A stretch of DNA of 64,000 bases. It comes from Nitrosospira multiformis. Lineage in GTDB: Bacteria; Pseudomonadota; Gammaproteobacteria; Burkholderiales; Nitrosomonadaceae. Shown here piece by piece: positions 1 to 8,918 of this stretch. The position numbers were made by a program, and so were the translations under genes. How positions within the stretch are numbered: the stretch's first letter is position 1; every line of letters starts with the position of its first letter. Location: the NCBI RefSeq assembly GCF_900111585.1, contig NZ_FOHI01000004.1, forward strand, positions 248,001 through 312,000, read 5' to 3'. A model generated the notes under the pieces. It worked only from the letters and a program-made list of their open reading frames with translations. It was not told the DNA's origin and did not search any database.

Positions 1-1126
1 CCTTGTTGCGATAGCTGTAGCGCTTGATGCGTGCCACGCCGGTATCGATCACGTAGCGAATGCCGGGAACGGTCAGTGAAGTTTCCGCCACGTTGGTGGC
101 AAGCACGATGCGCCGCAAGCTACTGCCATCAGGCTTGAAAACCCGTTCCTGGTCGTCATAGGACTGGCGCGCGAACAATGGCAGAATTTCGGCACCAGCG
201 CGGCCCGTGCCGGGCCCACCAAAAGCATGCTTGCGCAGCGCCTCCGCGGTATCACGGATTTCCCGCTCGCCAGGCAGGAACACCAGCACATCACCCGGCC
301 CACAGCGATTGATTTCATCCACCGCATCAAGGATAGCCTGCTCCATGTCGCCTTCATCCCTGTCCCTATCCTTTTGTTTATCCTTCTGCCCGTCCTTATC
401 TTTATCCCTGGTCCTGTTCCCGGCCTTGTCTTCATTCCGATCTTCCGCGATGACGGAAGCAGGGCGAGCCGGGGCCTCGATGGGACGATAACGTACCTCT
501 ACCGGATACATGCGGCCGGATACTTCAATGACAGGCGCGTTATCGAAATGCGCGGAGAAGCGTTCGGCATTGATGGTCGCGGAAGTAACGATCAGCTTGA
601 GATCCGGCCGGTGCGGCAGCAGTTGCTTGAGATATCCGAGCAGAAAATCGATGTTCAGGCTGCGTTCGTGCGCCTCATCGATGATGATCGTATCGTAGGC
701 AAGCAGATTCGGATCGCCTTGCGTCTCCGCCAGCAGAATGCCGTCTGTCATGAGCTTGACATACGTTTCCGGACTCACCTTGTCCGAAAAGCGCACCTTG
801 TACCCTACCGCATGCCCCAAGGGACTCTTAAGTTCTGAAGCGATTCGTGCCGCCACGGTCCGTGCCGCGATACGACGAGGCTGCGTATGCCCGATCATCG
901 CATGCACGCCCCGTTCGAGTTCAAGGCAGATTTTCGGCAATTGCGTGGTCTTGCCCGAACCGGTTTCACCGCTGATGATCACCACCTGGTTTTCCCGAAT
1001 CGCCTGCGCGATCTCCTGCCGTAGAGCTACTACCGGGAGCTCTTCCGGATAAGCCGGCTTCGGCAGGTTAGCCAGGCGCCATTCAAAATTCCTGCTCTTG
1101 GCGCTAACGATAGGAGAATTCTTCAT
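1..1126 (-). CDS. hrpA: ATP-dependent RNA helicase HrpA, N-terminal part (cut by window edge)
   Basis: DEAH-box helicase of the HrpA family, which acts on RNA and translating ribosomes. Only the first 375 codons are in the window; the rest lies to the left. Walker A GETGSGKT is at about residues 53-60, DEAH at 150-153 and the SAT motif at 182-184. A later stretch ending in the conserved TNVAETSLTVPG segment confirms the second RecA lobe. The start is the ATG at 1126; the ATG just upstream runs into a stop after two codons. Residues 229-260, between the lobes, are an unusual Asp/Lys/Arg-rich low-complexity insert. Confidence 0.93.
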   Translation of the reverse strand, partial: MKNSPIVSAKSRNFEWRLANLPKPAYPEELPVVALRQEIAQAIRENQVVIISGETGSGKTTQLPKICLELERGVHAMIGHTQPRRIAARTVAARIASELKSPLGHAVGYKVRFSDKVSPETYVKLMTDGILLAETQGDPNLLAYDTIIIDEAHERSLNIDFLLGYLKQLLPHRPDLKLIVTSATINAERFSAHFDNAPVIEVSGRMYPVEVRYRPIEAPARPASVIAEDRNEDKAGNRTRDKDKDGQKDKQKDRDRDEGDMEQAILDAVDEINRCGPGDVLVFLPGEREIRDTAEALRKHAFGGPGTGRAGAEILPLFARQSYDDQERVFKPDGSSLRRIVLATNVAETSLTVPGIRYVIDTGVARIKRYSYRNK

Positions 1127-1236
1127 GACATTTAAATCAATTGATCTGTTTTTCTGATGTGTTTTCGTAAAAGAGGTGAAGCAAAGCGCAGCCCATCAAT
1201 AACGACGATTGTCCTTACCTCATCCACAAATACTAC

Positions 1237-1276
1237 GGATACCGATAAGACATGTAGGATATCGATAAGACATGTA
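1237..1276. repeat. 20-bp direct tandem repeat, two copies
   Basis: Two adjacent copies of a 20-bp unit containing GATAAGACATGTA (1244-1256 and 1264-1276); only one base differs between the copies. Function unknown. Confidence 0.75.
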
Positions 1277-1505
1277 TAAGCTCCAGTTTTGGATGCACAA
1301 GCAACAAAAAGCTTGATTTCTTATGCCCATCAGCTATGTTTAATGGTGGGAAGACTATTCATTTGATGCGAGAGCATAACCAGCCGCTATGCTTGTTGCA
1401 GCAACAGAGGATATTCGGAGCCCTGGATACATAAACTGCTGTAAACTGTACTGAACCAGTTTTTCCATCGGCTCTCATGACAGTGGTTTGTGAAGAGGTC
1501 TTCCA

Positions 1506-1528
1506 TGCCTGGAAATCGTTTCCAGGCA
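1506..1528. repeat. Perfect inverted repeat, possible operator or RNA hairpin
   Basis: Arms TGCCTGGAAA and TTTCCAGGCA flank the loop TCG. There is no T run on either side, which argues against an intrinsic terminator. It lies about 120 bases before the Tc-toxin-like gene. Confidence 0.6.
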
Positions 1529-1644
1529 CAAGGAACATAAGAAAGATCCTGCATGTGAATTCTCCCTCCCTTCGCTGCTTTCCCCGAATGGGCTGATCAA
1601 GTATTAAAAAATAACCGATAGCGGACATAGAAACCGACCCAACC

Positions 1645-3063
1645 ATGCGAGCTACCATCCAGTTCAGTCAGCCAGACAAGAAATTCGACATTCTACAAAA
1701 GCTGTTCAGCTTCGTTAAAGGTTTCAAAAATCTGCGCCAGCACATTCTGGAGCAGGGCATATTGCTGGAAAGGTTGAATTCAGGCGAAATAGAGAATGTG
1801 CAGCGGGCACTTGCAGGTATAAATTACCTGGAGGCCAGGGTTATAGACAACTCGGTGCGTATTTTCGTCACCGAGGGGGAACTTCGCGCGCTGTTCGACC
1901 TGATGATGCCTGTTTCCCGCAAACAGAATGATTTTTCCCGAATCTTGTGGGAACGTGGCTTTACGATTGAAGAGCTGTCGCAGGATCAGGCGGAAAACCT
2001 GAGGAATCAGTTTTCGGCCATCGCCACCGTGACCATCGGTCCGGATGTTCCACGGACCAAGATTTATACTGTTAGCGGGCAGATTTTTCAGGAAGATGGA
2101 GCGCCGCTGTGCGCAAGCGGCTTTACCGTTTGCGCATTCGATGCGCTCTCGGTGAATACATTTGTGCGGTGTGGCGCAATAAGCGCGGTTCAGGATGATG
2201 GATTCTACCGTATCGACTATGCCTGGCGTTCGAATGGACGAAAGGGTCCTGATCTGCTTGTGCGAGTATTCGATCCGGAGGGCGGCATTGTAGCTGAAGC
2301 AAGGAAGAACCCGGCTGCGATTCAGGAGTTTCTCGATATCACAGCTAAAACGCTTTGCATCCTTCGGGGCACAATTCGCCAAATGGATGACTTCCCGCTT
2401 CCTCATCTCCTCGTCCGTGCATTTGATCGAGACATGCGATCAGAGACATTGCTGGGTCAGGCAATCACGGATGCAGAAGGAAGCTATCAGATTACATATA
2501 GCACAAACAAGCTCCGGATGAAGGACAAAGCGGATCTGATCGTGCGCGTTTTCGAACCGTCCGATAGCGAAGGCAAAGAAACAGGAGATGAGATTGGATT
2601 TTCAGAAATCATATTCAATGCTCCACTACAGCAAGCGGTCGACCTGGAGATCAAATCAGGAAAATTCCGGGGACCCTCCGAGTATGAGCGATATATTGCT
2701 GCGCTGAAGCTGCTTATTGATGGTGAATCTGTTCACCAATTGACCGATAAGGATTTAAGTTTCCTTGGAGGTAAGACAGGCATTCCGCTGGAGCACCTGA
2801 ATTATCTTCGGCTGGATGACGAATGGTGTTTTCATTACAGCGTGGAACCGGGTGTGGTCTATAGCCTATTACGTCAGGGACTGCCCGCTGACCTGCAGCA
2901 CCTGTCGACTGAAAAACCAACTCGTCTGCAAGAGGCGCTCCAGGTGTCCCTGTCGCACAACATCGCCCCTGCAGCACTTGCCGATAAGGTTGATCAGGCC
3001 ATAAAGCCGCTTCTCTCCCTTGCCGATTCGATGGTCTTTGAGCTTGAAAGAAGGGCAAAATAA
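1645..3063 (+). CDS. Tc-toxin-A-like protein with transthyretin-like beta domains (short form)
   Basis: A 472-residue protein I relate by pattern to the N-terminal part of very large TcA-type (insecticidal toxin complex) proteins. Two beta-sandwich-like repeats are visible: the first begins near residue 140 (YTVSGQIF) and the second near 240 (ILRGTIRQ, then LLVRAFDRDM). Near residue 405 is VVYSLLRQGLPADL, which resembles the FYGLFRQ-type segment after such domains in TcA relatives. No signal peptide is visible. Full TcA proteins exceed 2000 residues, but this one stops at 3061-3063 and no continuation is seen in other frames. It is therefore a short family member or a 3'-truncated remnant. 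No TcB/TcC partner is in the window. Confidence 0.6.
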   Translation: MRATIQFSQPDKKFDILQKLFSFVKGFKNLRQHILEQGILLERLNSGEIENVQRALAGINYLEARVIDNSVRIFVTEGELRALFDLMMPVSRKQNDFSRILWERGFTIEELSQDQAENLRNQFSAIATVTIGPDVPRTKIYTVSGQIFQEDGAPLCASGFTVCAFDALSVNTFVRCGAISAVQDDGFYRIDYAWRSNGRKGPDLLVRVFDPEGGIVAEARKNPAAIQEFLDITAKTLCILRGTIRQMDDFPLPHLLVRAFDRDMRSETLLGQAITDAEGSYQITYSTNKLRMKDKADLIVRVFEPSDSEGKETGDEIGFSEIIFNAPLQQAVDLEIKSGKFRGPSEYERYIAALKLLIDGESVHQLTDKDLSFLGGKTGIPLEHLNYLRLDDEWCFHYSVEPGVVYSLLRQGLPADLQHLSTEKPTRLQEALQVSLSHNIAPAALADKVDQAIKPLLSLADSMVFELERRAK

Positions 3064-3243
3064 GCAACTCCCATAGACATGGACGGCGGCCTGTTTAACC
3101 GGATTCCATTCAGCCGGAGCTATATAGAGCTTCAAGCGCTCCTTCTCCAGCATTTTCGCGGCGAGGGTCTATAGTTATATTGTCTATATAAGGATAGCCG
3201 GATATCTGCTTCAGCGGAATCTGCTTGTAAAAGGCTGTGTGCC

Positions 3244-3408
3244 ATGACCCTTCGCATTCGCACCAAACGGATTTTGTCTATCTCATTTATGATATTAGGC
3301 GGAATACTGATGTTCTTCGCGCCGGAAGATATTTGGATCGGCGCACTTCTCTTCATCCTTGGTCTGGGCATCGAAATTGCGGGACTCGCCCTCGGACACA
3401 ACAAATAA
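3244..3408 (+). CDS. Small two-segment membrane protein (54 aa)
   Basis: A 54-residue reading frame starting MTLRIRTKRILSI. It has a short basic N-terminus followed by two hydrophobic stretches (about residues 10-25 and 31-50) separated by PEDIW, so it should form a membrane hairpin. The family is not recognised. The start is supported by an A/G-rich stretch (AAAAGG) about 10 bases upstream. It stands alone between the Tc-like gene and a terminator for the opposite strand. Confidence 0.45.
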   Translation: MTLRIRTKRILSISFMILGGILMFFAPEDIWIGALLFILGLGIEIAGLALGHNK

Positions 3409-3553
3409 CAAACCAAGTATTGAATTATTGCTATCCAGGATTCTGGAAAAGGAGTATCGATCTCGCAAAGGAGTATCGAGCTCGCGCACTCAGGCGAGTC
3501 CATGGCCAACAGGGGCAGATTGATCGGGACAGATCAAGTTCCGGAGCATAAAA

Positions 3554-3583
3554 AAACCCGAAGACGTTATCGACTTCGGGTTT
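3554..3583 (-). terminator. Intrinsic terminator for the minus-strand PEP-CTERM gene
   Basis: Perfect 10-bp stem AAACCCGAAG (3554-3563) / CTTCGGGTTT (3574-3583) with a 10-base loop. On the minus strand it is followed by a run of T residues. It lies about 125 bases past the stop of the gene at 3708-4847. Confidence 0.8.
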
Positions 3584-3601
3584 AAAGTTTCCACTTACAA
3601 A

Positions 3602-3694
3602 GGAGGGATCACTTGTCCAACAGCTTATATGATAAAACTGTTACAAATAAAGTCAAGAATAAAGTGCAGGAAATTGAGGCGCCGTGATCCCTCC
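3602..3694. repeat. 93-bp segment bounded by 11-bp inverted repeats
   Basis: GGAGGGATCAC (3602-3612) is repeated inverted as GTGATCCCTCC (3684-3694). The inside is AT-rich and non-coding. This could be a tiny MITE-like remnant or a regulatory RNA structure in the 3' region of the gene at 3708-4847. No target-site duplication was noticed. Confidence 0.5.
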
Positions 3695-3707
3695 GTTCAT
3701 CAAAACT

Positions 3708-4847
3708 TCATCCCAGTGTGCGACGCCTCATCAGCAGCGTTAATGCACCCAGTCCCGCCAGCATCATTGCGTAAGCGGAAGGCTCAGGGACGGGTGTGAG
3801 GACGCCAAACAAACCGTGGGTTTCGTCATCCGGTCCCGCCGTGAAGTACAGCAGATGACTGCTGCCTGCCATGGTATCGTTGCCCGGTGAAATGGACCAC
3901 AAACCGTCAATCACTACAGGATGATTGTTGGCATCGAGCACCTGGCCGAGAAAAGTATGCGTATTGGGGTCGTAGATATTGATATGACCGTCACCGAAAT
4001 TTCCTACCAGTAGATCACCGGCAGCGGAACCAAACGAAGAAGGCGCTACAGCCAACCCCCACGGCGCATTCAAGGTTCCGCCGGATGCAACGCGCGTAAC
4101 GAAATCGCCGTTCAACGTGTATTGGTCGACAAAACCCAGCCCCGCCCCGGCCACTTCGTCATCCTTGGTTGCATTCTGCAGGGCATAGGTCACATACAGC
4201 GATCCGTTGAGGTTCTGGACATTGAAAGGAGCGTATCCACTGGGAAGGCCGGGATCGATAAACGAACCGGACAGTGAGGGCGCACCGACATCTCCCTTGT
4301 GAACATCCACCGTGCCCGCTTTGAAGTTGGCCGCGTAAAGATAATCGTGCCCCCCGGTGTTGCCGATAGCTGCGCCCTTATAGCTGTTGTTCGAAGATGC
4401 CGACACCAGTGTCTCTGCCGGTATCAAACCCGTCGTACCCAAGGTGGGACGCCAGCCTGAAACTGTGCCATCTTCGCTTACGAACAGAAAGCGATTGTCC
4501 CCAAATGATGATGTACTGTTGAATACCTGCCCAGTCACGCTACCCTCGCCCGGGATGGAAACTGTCAAGGGTCGCTGGACAGTCGCTTGTGTTGCTGGAT
4601 TCACGCCATACAGACGGACTGTTCCGCCATCAGTCGAAGAAACCCAGAAGGGCCCGCCAGGAGCATAGGACATTCCCCACGCATTCTTGAGACCGGTGTC
4701 GGTAATCTGGGCGGCATGAGCAAGCTGATCATCCGTCACAAGATTGGTGGGTGTGAATGTAACCGCCCCGGCTGGAATGGCCAGCAGGGATGCCACGACG
4801 CCTGCTGTTGCTGCAAGTGAAGGCAAATAGGATCGAATCTGTCGCAT
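3708..4847 (-). CDS. TIGR03118-type beta-propeller-like PEP-CTERM protein
   Basis: A 379-residue exported protein. It begins with a signal peptide (about residues 1-28, ending AIPAGA) and ends with a PEP-CTERM sorting signal: VPEPSAYAMMLAGLGAL, then the basic cluster MRRR. The body (NLVTDDQ, GLKNAWGMSY, PWGLAVAP, LWSISPGN) matches what I know of the TIGR03118 family, a predicted propeller fold of unknown function. PEP-CTERM proteins are handled by exosortase and usually go to the cell surface or exopolysaccharide. A terminator lies downstream at 3554-3583. Confidence 0.88.
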   Translation of the reverse strand: MRQIRSYLPSLAATAGVVASLLAIPAGAVTFTPTNLVTDDQLAHAAQITDTGLKNAWGMSYAPGGPFWVSSTDGGTVRLYGVNPATQATVQRPLTVSIPGEGSVTGQVFNSTSSFGDNRFLFVSEDGTVSGWRPTLGTTGLIPAETLVSASSNNSYKGAAIGNTGGHDYLYAANFKAGTVDVHKGDVGAPSLSGSFIDPGLPSGYAPFNVQNLNGSLYVTYALQNATKDDEVAGAGLGFVDQYTLNGDFVTRVASGGTLNAPWGLAVAPSSFGSAAGDLLVGNFGDGHINIYDPNTHTFLGQVLDANNHPVVIDGLWSISPGNDTMAGSSHLLYFTAGPDDETHGLFGVLTPVPEPSAYAMMLAGLGALTLLMRRRTLG

Positions 4848-5273
4848 GATATTTCCCCTAAAATATTAATAAGAAAGAATTTCAGTGCCACGCAGTCAGC
4901 TTCTGTCCCTCTTTGCCCCTTATCTGTCTCCTGTTCCTCTTCCGAATAGAAGTGGCCCGGCGAGTCGGGTACAACAACACATAAACTCACCGCCACAGAT
5001 CTATCATTTTCTGGGGCTCGATTGGATTTAACACAAGTCGTGTGATGAAACTGTTTTGATTACATAAAGAATTCGTGAAATTTCAGCGTGTTTTTTCCGA
5101 AATCGTCAGCACCGGCTCATGCCGTCAACCTGGAATTCTGCCGGGACCGGGGAAGAAGAAGCTGGAGAAATTCCTTGCGATCAGGGTTTGCCTTGATGCC
5201 GGGGAAACCAAAGTGGTACATGCGGTATCATAGGTAATAAGCACGACATCAAATACGATTGAAAGGAGACACC
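4848..5273. other. Divergent intergenic region
   Basis: 426 bases between the divergent PEP-CTERM and DUF1269 genes, so it should hold both promoters. No convincing gene, repeat or RNA was recognised. Confidence 0.4.
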
Positions 5274-5801
5274 ATGTCGAATCTGGTGGTAATAGGATTT
5301 GAAAACCCGCAAAAAGCGGAGGAAGTTTTGTGGCGGCTCAGGTCGCTGAAAAGGCAGCATCTGATTGATCTTGAGGATGCTGTGGTCGTCGTTCGTGACG
5401 AACAGGGTGAGATAAACCTCAAGCAAAGTATAAATCTTACCCATTATGATACGTCTGCCGGTCTGCTGTCCGGCGGGCTTCTGGGGGCTTTTGTCGGAAT
5501 GCTTTTCCTCAACCCCGCAGCCGGATTACTCATCGGAAGCATGATTGGAGCAGGTGCGGGAGCCTTGTCCGGTTCTCTTACGGATTATGGTATTTCGGAT
5601 GATTTCATCAAGTCATTAGGTGAAACCATCCCCCTTAATTCGTCGGCGCTCTTCATCCTTGCGCGAAAAGTGGAGCCGGAAAAAATCCTGACTGAACTCG
5701 GCGAGCTCAGGGGCAAGGTTTTGAGCACCAATCTCTCACGAGACCAGGAACAGCGATTAAAGGAAGTGCTTGGGAGGCCGCCCAGGACAACAGCCCCTTG
5801 A
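5274..5801 (+). CDS. DUF1269 domain membrane-associated protein
   Basis: A 175-residue DUF1269 protein starting MSNLVVIGFENPQKAEEVL. It has a ferredoxin-like N-terminal half with the family pattern HLIDLEDAVVVVRDEQG. A Gly/Ala-rich hydrophobic pair of helices follows (about residues 62-100), then the C-terminal YGISDDFIKSLGETIPLNSSALFIL block. The ATG at 5274 is chosen because AAAGGAG ends a few bases upstream; a TTG at 5259 is in frame but has no such site. Function is unknown; the glycine zipper suggests membrane association. A damaged paralogue is at 12387-12863. Confidence 0.9.
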   Translation: MSNLVVIGFENPQKAEEVLWRLRSLKRQHLIDLEDAVVVVRDEQGEINLKQSINLTHYDTSAGLLSGGLLGAFVGMLFLNPAAGLLIGSMIGAGAGALSGSLTDYGISDDFIKSLGETIPLNSSALFILARKVEPEKILTELGELRGKVLSTNLSRDQEQRLKEVLGRPPRTTAP

Positions 5802-5848
5802 AGGGTATGGGCAAAGCCATGAGCAGGTCGTTGCACAACCAGTCCCGG

Positions 5849-6598
5849 TCACGGTTGTTCCGGGGCGGGGAGGGAACTCCTGGAAGATCCGGTCTCCGAG
5901 CGCCCTTCGCGCCTGGCTCTGACTTCCTTGGTATCCAGATCCAGGATACGCGGATCCTTTGCAGGCGAATCGGTGGGAAACTGCTCCTCGATCGGCGATT
6001 CTTTTGCCTTTGCATGACTCCCTGTATCCTTATCTTCCATACTCTTGGCTTTAGCCGATTCACTCGCGTCGGGTTTCGCCTTCGCACTGCCGGTATCTCG
6101 GGCACTCTCTCCCCCGCTCCTTGCGGGCCTATCATATTTTGCCTTCAAGTCGTTGCTGATCGCAGCATAATTGCGATATTCGTTCTGCATCTGTGATTGC
6201 AGTTGCAAATATTGAACGCTATAAGCCACGCGGGCGTTTTCCAGTTGCTGTAACCGGATTTCCAGCTGGCGCCTGTTATGGGAATTGTCCTTGGCTTCGA
6301 CGGTCTTTGCTGCCAGAGATACTTCCTGGATTTTTTGATTCAATAGCTTGAACAAATGTGCCATGTTATTTGCAGCAGCACTATAGCGCCGATGGTGCAA
6401 TTGCATCTTCTCGAATTCAGTCAATGGCTGCCCCCGCGGACGCGAAGCAGACTCAGTCGTGTTCGGGGCCGGTCTGTCCTGCTGATTTCGTTCCGCCGGC
6501 TGGGCAGCAGCGCTGGAAACACCCGAAATCAAGGTGCCGAGCATCAGTGCAAATAAAAGTGCCCAGCGTGCGAATAAGCTTCCTATATCATCAGTCAT
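5849..6598 (-). CDS. Secreted coiled-coil protein of unknown function
   Basis: A 249-residue protein with a signal peptide (residues 1-33: MTDDIGSLFARWALLFALML through a site near AAAQ). A long predicted helical/coiled-coil segment follows (about residues 55-140, rich in Q, L, E, K and N). The C-terminus is low-complexity, rich in Lys, Ala, Ser, Asp and Glu, and probably disordered. The start at 6598 has CAGGAG about 10 bases upstream; the frame is open further upstream but without signal-peptide logic. Family not recognised; the helical pattern suggests a periplasmic structural or binding role. It converges on the DUF1269 gene with a 47-base gap. Confidence 0.65.
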   Translation of the reverse strand: MTDDIGSLFARWALLFALMLGTLISGVSSAAAQPAERNQQDRPAPNTTESASRPRGQPLTEFEKMQLHHRRYSAAANNMAHLFKLLNQKIQEVSLAAKTVEAKDNSHNRRQLEIRLQQLENARVAYSVQYLQLQSQMQNEYRNYAAISNDLKAKYDRPARSGGESARDTGSAKAKPDASESAKAKSMEDKDTGSHAKAKESPIEEQFPTDSPAKDPRILDLDTKEVRARREGRSETGSSRSSLPAPEQP

Positions 6599-6861
6599 GA
6601 AATGAACTCCTGATCGCCTTTTGTATTTGCGCTTTCTGTGTGTGTTTTGTACATCCTGCGAAACAGTATAACGCTTACCCGTATCCGGCATGTCCGGCTT
6701 GCGGTTTCTTTTTTTCAGTCCGGCCAAGCAGGCTTGTAACTACTACCTTCCATAAGTATAAGTTAAACTCGCCTTGAAGCAGGCTCTGTCCGGCATGCTT
6801 CTTTCCGGCTTACGAGCCAATGTATTGCCAATATCGTAATTTTCAGGAATGACATCATAAT

Positions 6862-7479
6862 ATGAGGGGCAAATTCATCACTCTGGAAGGCATTGACGGT
6901 GCGGGTAAGACGACGCATCTCCGGTGGCTAGAGCATTTCCTGAAGGAAAGAGGAAAAAAAGTGATTGTTACGCGCGAACCCGGCGGCACTCCCTTGGGGG
7001 AAGCGTTGCGCGGCATCCTGCTCGACAGCCGGCAAACGATGCATGCGGAGACCGAGGCGCTGCTGATGTTCGCCGCACGGCGCGAACATCTGGACAAGGT
7101 CATCCTGCCTGCCTTAAGCCGCGGCGACTGGGTAATATCGGATCGTTTCACCGATGCCAGCTTTGCCTATCAAGGCGGGGGAAGGGGACTATCCCTGCAG
7201 AAATTGAATGAACTCGAATGCTGGGTGCAGGGAGAGTTTCAGCCGGATGTTACCCTTTATCTCGATGTGTCTATCGCATCGGGAAGGCAGCGAACCAGCA
7301 ATATCAAGCAGGCGGACCGGTTTGAAAAAGAACAGGATGAATTTTTCCGGAGAGTACGAGAAGCGTATCTGGAGCGGGCAAAAAAATTCCCTGAAAGAAT
7401 ACGGGTGATAGACGCCAACCAGTCTCTGGAGAATGTCAGGAGGTCAGTTGAAAAAAGTATTGCAACGATTTGCGCATGA
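6862..7479 (+). CDS. tmk: Thymidylate kinase (dTMP kinase)
   Basis: Phosphorylates dTMP to dTDP for DNA synthesis. The 205 residues match the usual family length. The P-loop GIDGAGKT is at residues 10-17, followed by the TREPGGTPLGEALR segment, the SDRFTDASFAYQGGGRG substrate region, and a C-terminal lid with basic residues. It overlaps holB by the ATGA quartet at 7476-7479, the common tmk-holB arrangement that links dNTP supply with replication genes. Confidence 0.97.
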   Translation: MRGKFITLEGIDGAGKTTHLRWLEHFLKERGKKVIVTREPGGTPLGEALRGILLDSRQTMHAETEALLMFAARREHLDKVILPALSRGDWVISDRFTDASFAYQGGGRGLSLQKLNELECWVQGEFQPDVTLYLDVSIASGRQRTSNIKQADRFEKEQDEFFRRVREAYLERAKKFPERIRVIDANQSLENVRRSVEKSIATICA

Positions 7480-8576
7480 GTAATATTTATGGATGGCAGG
7501 AAGAAGTCTGGCGGAAACTTACGGGTACGCTGGGCCACGCCCTGCTGTTACGAGGCAGAAAGGGACTGGGCAAGCTTGCTTTTGCCCGCTATCTGGCGAA
7601 GTCCAGACTCTGTGAAAATCCCTCCGTCGAAGGAAAGGCGTGCGAGGTCTGTGCAAGCTGCCACTGGTTTGAGCAAGGCAGTCACCCGGATTTCTGCCTT
7701 GTCGAGCCCGAAGCAGTCACGGCAACGTCCGTCTCGGGAGAGGGAGCCAGTGAGGAGGGTGTGGAAACCGGAGATGAGGCAGAGACTCAATCTCTTTCCA
7801 AGGCAGTGAATCAGGCCACCAGCAAGTCCACAAAAAAACCCAGCAGACAGATAAGTATCTCGCAAATACGGGAGCTAGGCGACTTCGTCAATATCACCAG
7901 CCATCAGAACGGCTATAAGATCATCCTGATCCATCCGGCGGAAACCATGAATCCGGCTGCTGCCAATGCCCTTCTAAAGAATCTGGAAGAGCCGCCGCTC
8001 CAAACGTTGTTCATACTGGTAACGCATCAGGCACAGTATTTATTGCCCACGATCCGCAGCCGTTGCCGCCAGATCGCCATGCCAGTCCCCGACGCGGCCT
8101 CCGCAGCACTGTGGTTAAAACAGCAGGGTGTCAAAGCGCCTGAAAGATGCCTGGCCTCGGCTGGCTACTCTCCCCTGACCGCACTGGAATTCGCGAATGA
8201 AGATTATCTTGTGCGGCACAGCGCTTTCATCCAGCAAATCAGCACTCCATCAAGTTTCGACGTGCTGGGACTGGCAGAGGAAATGCAGAAATCGGATCTT
8301 GTCATGGTGGTCAGCTGGCTGCAAAAGTGGTGCTACGATCTGATGAGTTTTCGTATGGCGCAGAAGGTCCGCTATCATCTGGACATGCGTGCGCAAATAA
8401 AATCCCTGGCATCCGGGCTTGATCCGTATTCAATGGCAGCTTATTTGCGGGCCCTGGATAAAACGCAGCAGCTTGCCCGGCATCCACTCAATCCAAGATT
8501 ATTTCTGGAAGAACTGCTGTTTTCCTATGTGACGGTGCTGTCCGGGGAATTCAGGAATCGGGGCAAGGCCGGCTGA
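7476..8576 (+). CDS. holB: DNA polymerase III delta' subunit
   Basis: Clamp-loader subunit, 366 residues from the ATG at 7476 that overlaps the tmk stop. An in-frame ATG two codons earlier is the alternative. N-terminal AAA+-type module with RKGLGKLAFAR replacing a strict P-loop, as expected for delta'. Four cysteines of the zinc module lie at about residues 45-65 (LCENP, KACEVCASC). Between the zinc module and the conserved SISQIRELGDF there is an unusually long, Glu/Thr/Ser-rich linker (about residues 83-122). NPAAANALLKNLEEPP and the SRCRQI sensor-like motif are conserved. Confidence 0.95.
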   Translation: MSNIYGWQEEVWRKLTGTLGHALLLRGRKGLGKLAFARYLAKSRLCENPSVEGKACEVCASCHWFEQGSHPDFCLVEPEAVTATSVSGEGASEEGVETGDEAETQSLSKAVNQATSKSTKKPSRQISISQIRELGDFVNITSHQNGYKIILIHPAETMNPAAANALLKNLEEPPLQTLFILVTHQAQYLLPTIRSRCRQIAMPVPDAASAALWLKQQGVKAPERCLASAGYSPLTALEFANEDYLVRHSAFIQQISTPSSFDVLGLAEEMQKSDLVMVVSWLQKWCYDLMSFRMAQKVRYHLDMRAQIKSLASGLDPYSMAAYLRALDKTQQLARHPLNPRLFLEELLFSYVTVLSGEFRNRGKAG

Positions 8577-8796
8577 CAGAAAGTATCTGACAGAAGTTTG
8601 CCATGCCTGCTTCTGGAATAGATCATGAACAATCCTTGATATCCTTCTCATCCTTCCGCGGAATATCGCAATCAACCTACAGCTCTGGAGTATTGCACGT
8701 TAATCGGAGATCGAATTACGTGTTATGCCGTGCATCAGGTCTCAAAAGACAAAAGCTGGTCTTTTCTCATAGCCTTCGCCGAGTCTCATCTTTAGT

Positions 8797-8918
8797 ACTA
8801 GTATAGTGATATACTAGTACTATCACTAGTGGCTATTATATCGTTTATTTATACTAGTATTGACACTAGAAATATACTAGTGAGATACTGGTAACATACT
8901 GATTGCGAGGAAACTAGT
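8797..8918 (+). promoter_or_regulatory. Array of ACTAGT sites over the promoter of the gene at 8919
   Basis: Six exact ACTAGT palindromes start at 8797, 8813, 8825, 8853, 8876 and 8913. Near copies start at 8865 (ACTAGA), 8887 (ACTGGT) and 8897 (ACTGAT). Several spacings are 10-12 bp, about one helical turn. The array covers the -35 and spacer region and reaches the start codon, so it looks like an operator for cooperative binding, probably by the protein encoded just downstream. Autoregulation is inference. Confidence 0.7.
8860..8888 (+). promoter_or_regulatory. Sigma-70-type promoter for the gene at 8919
   Basis: TTGACA (8860-8865), a 17-bp spacer, then GATACT (8883-8888). Both boxes overlap ACTAGT-like sites. 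The expected transcript starts about 25 bases before the ATG, leaving room for the GAGG ribosome binding site at 8907-8910. Confidence 0.6.

Larger units (their letters stand above)
1127..1644. other. Intergenic region with short repeats and a hairpin
   Basis: No convincing gene. It holds a 20-bp tandem repeat (1237-1256 and 1257-1276, one mismatch) and a perfect 10-bp inverted repeat with a 3-base loop (1506-1528). The hairpin lacks a following T run, so it is not a clear intrinsic terminator. The region should carry the promoters of hrpA and of the gene starting at 1645. Confidence 0.5.

Noticed and set aside
227-838. Long plus-strand open frame opposite hrpA
   Set aside because: It lies antisense to the well-supported helicase and has no ribosome binding site or family features.
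1359-1658. 99-codon minus-strand frame in the hrpA spacer
   Set aside because: No ribosome binding site and mixed composition; it overlaps the start of the Tc-like gene on the other strand.
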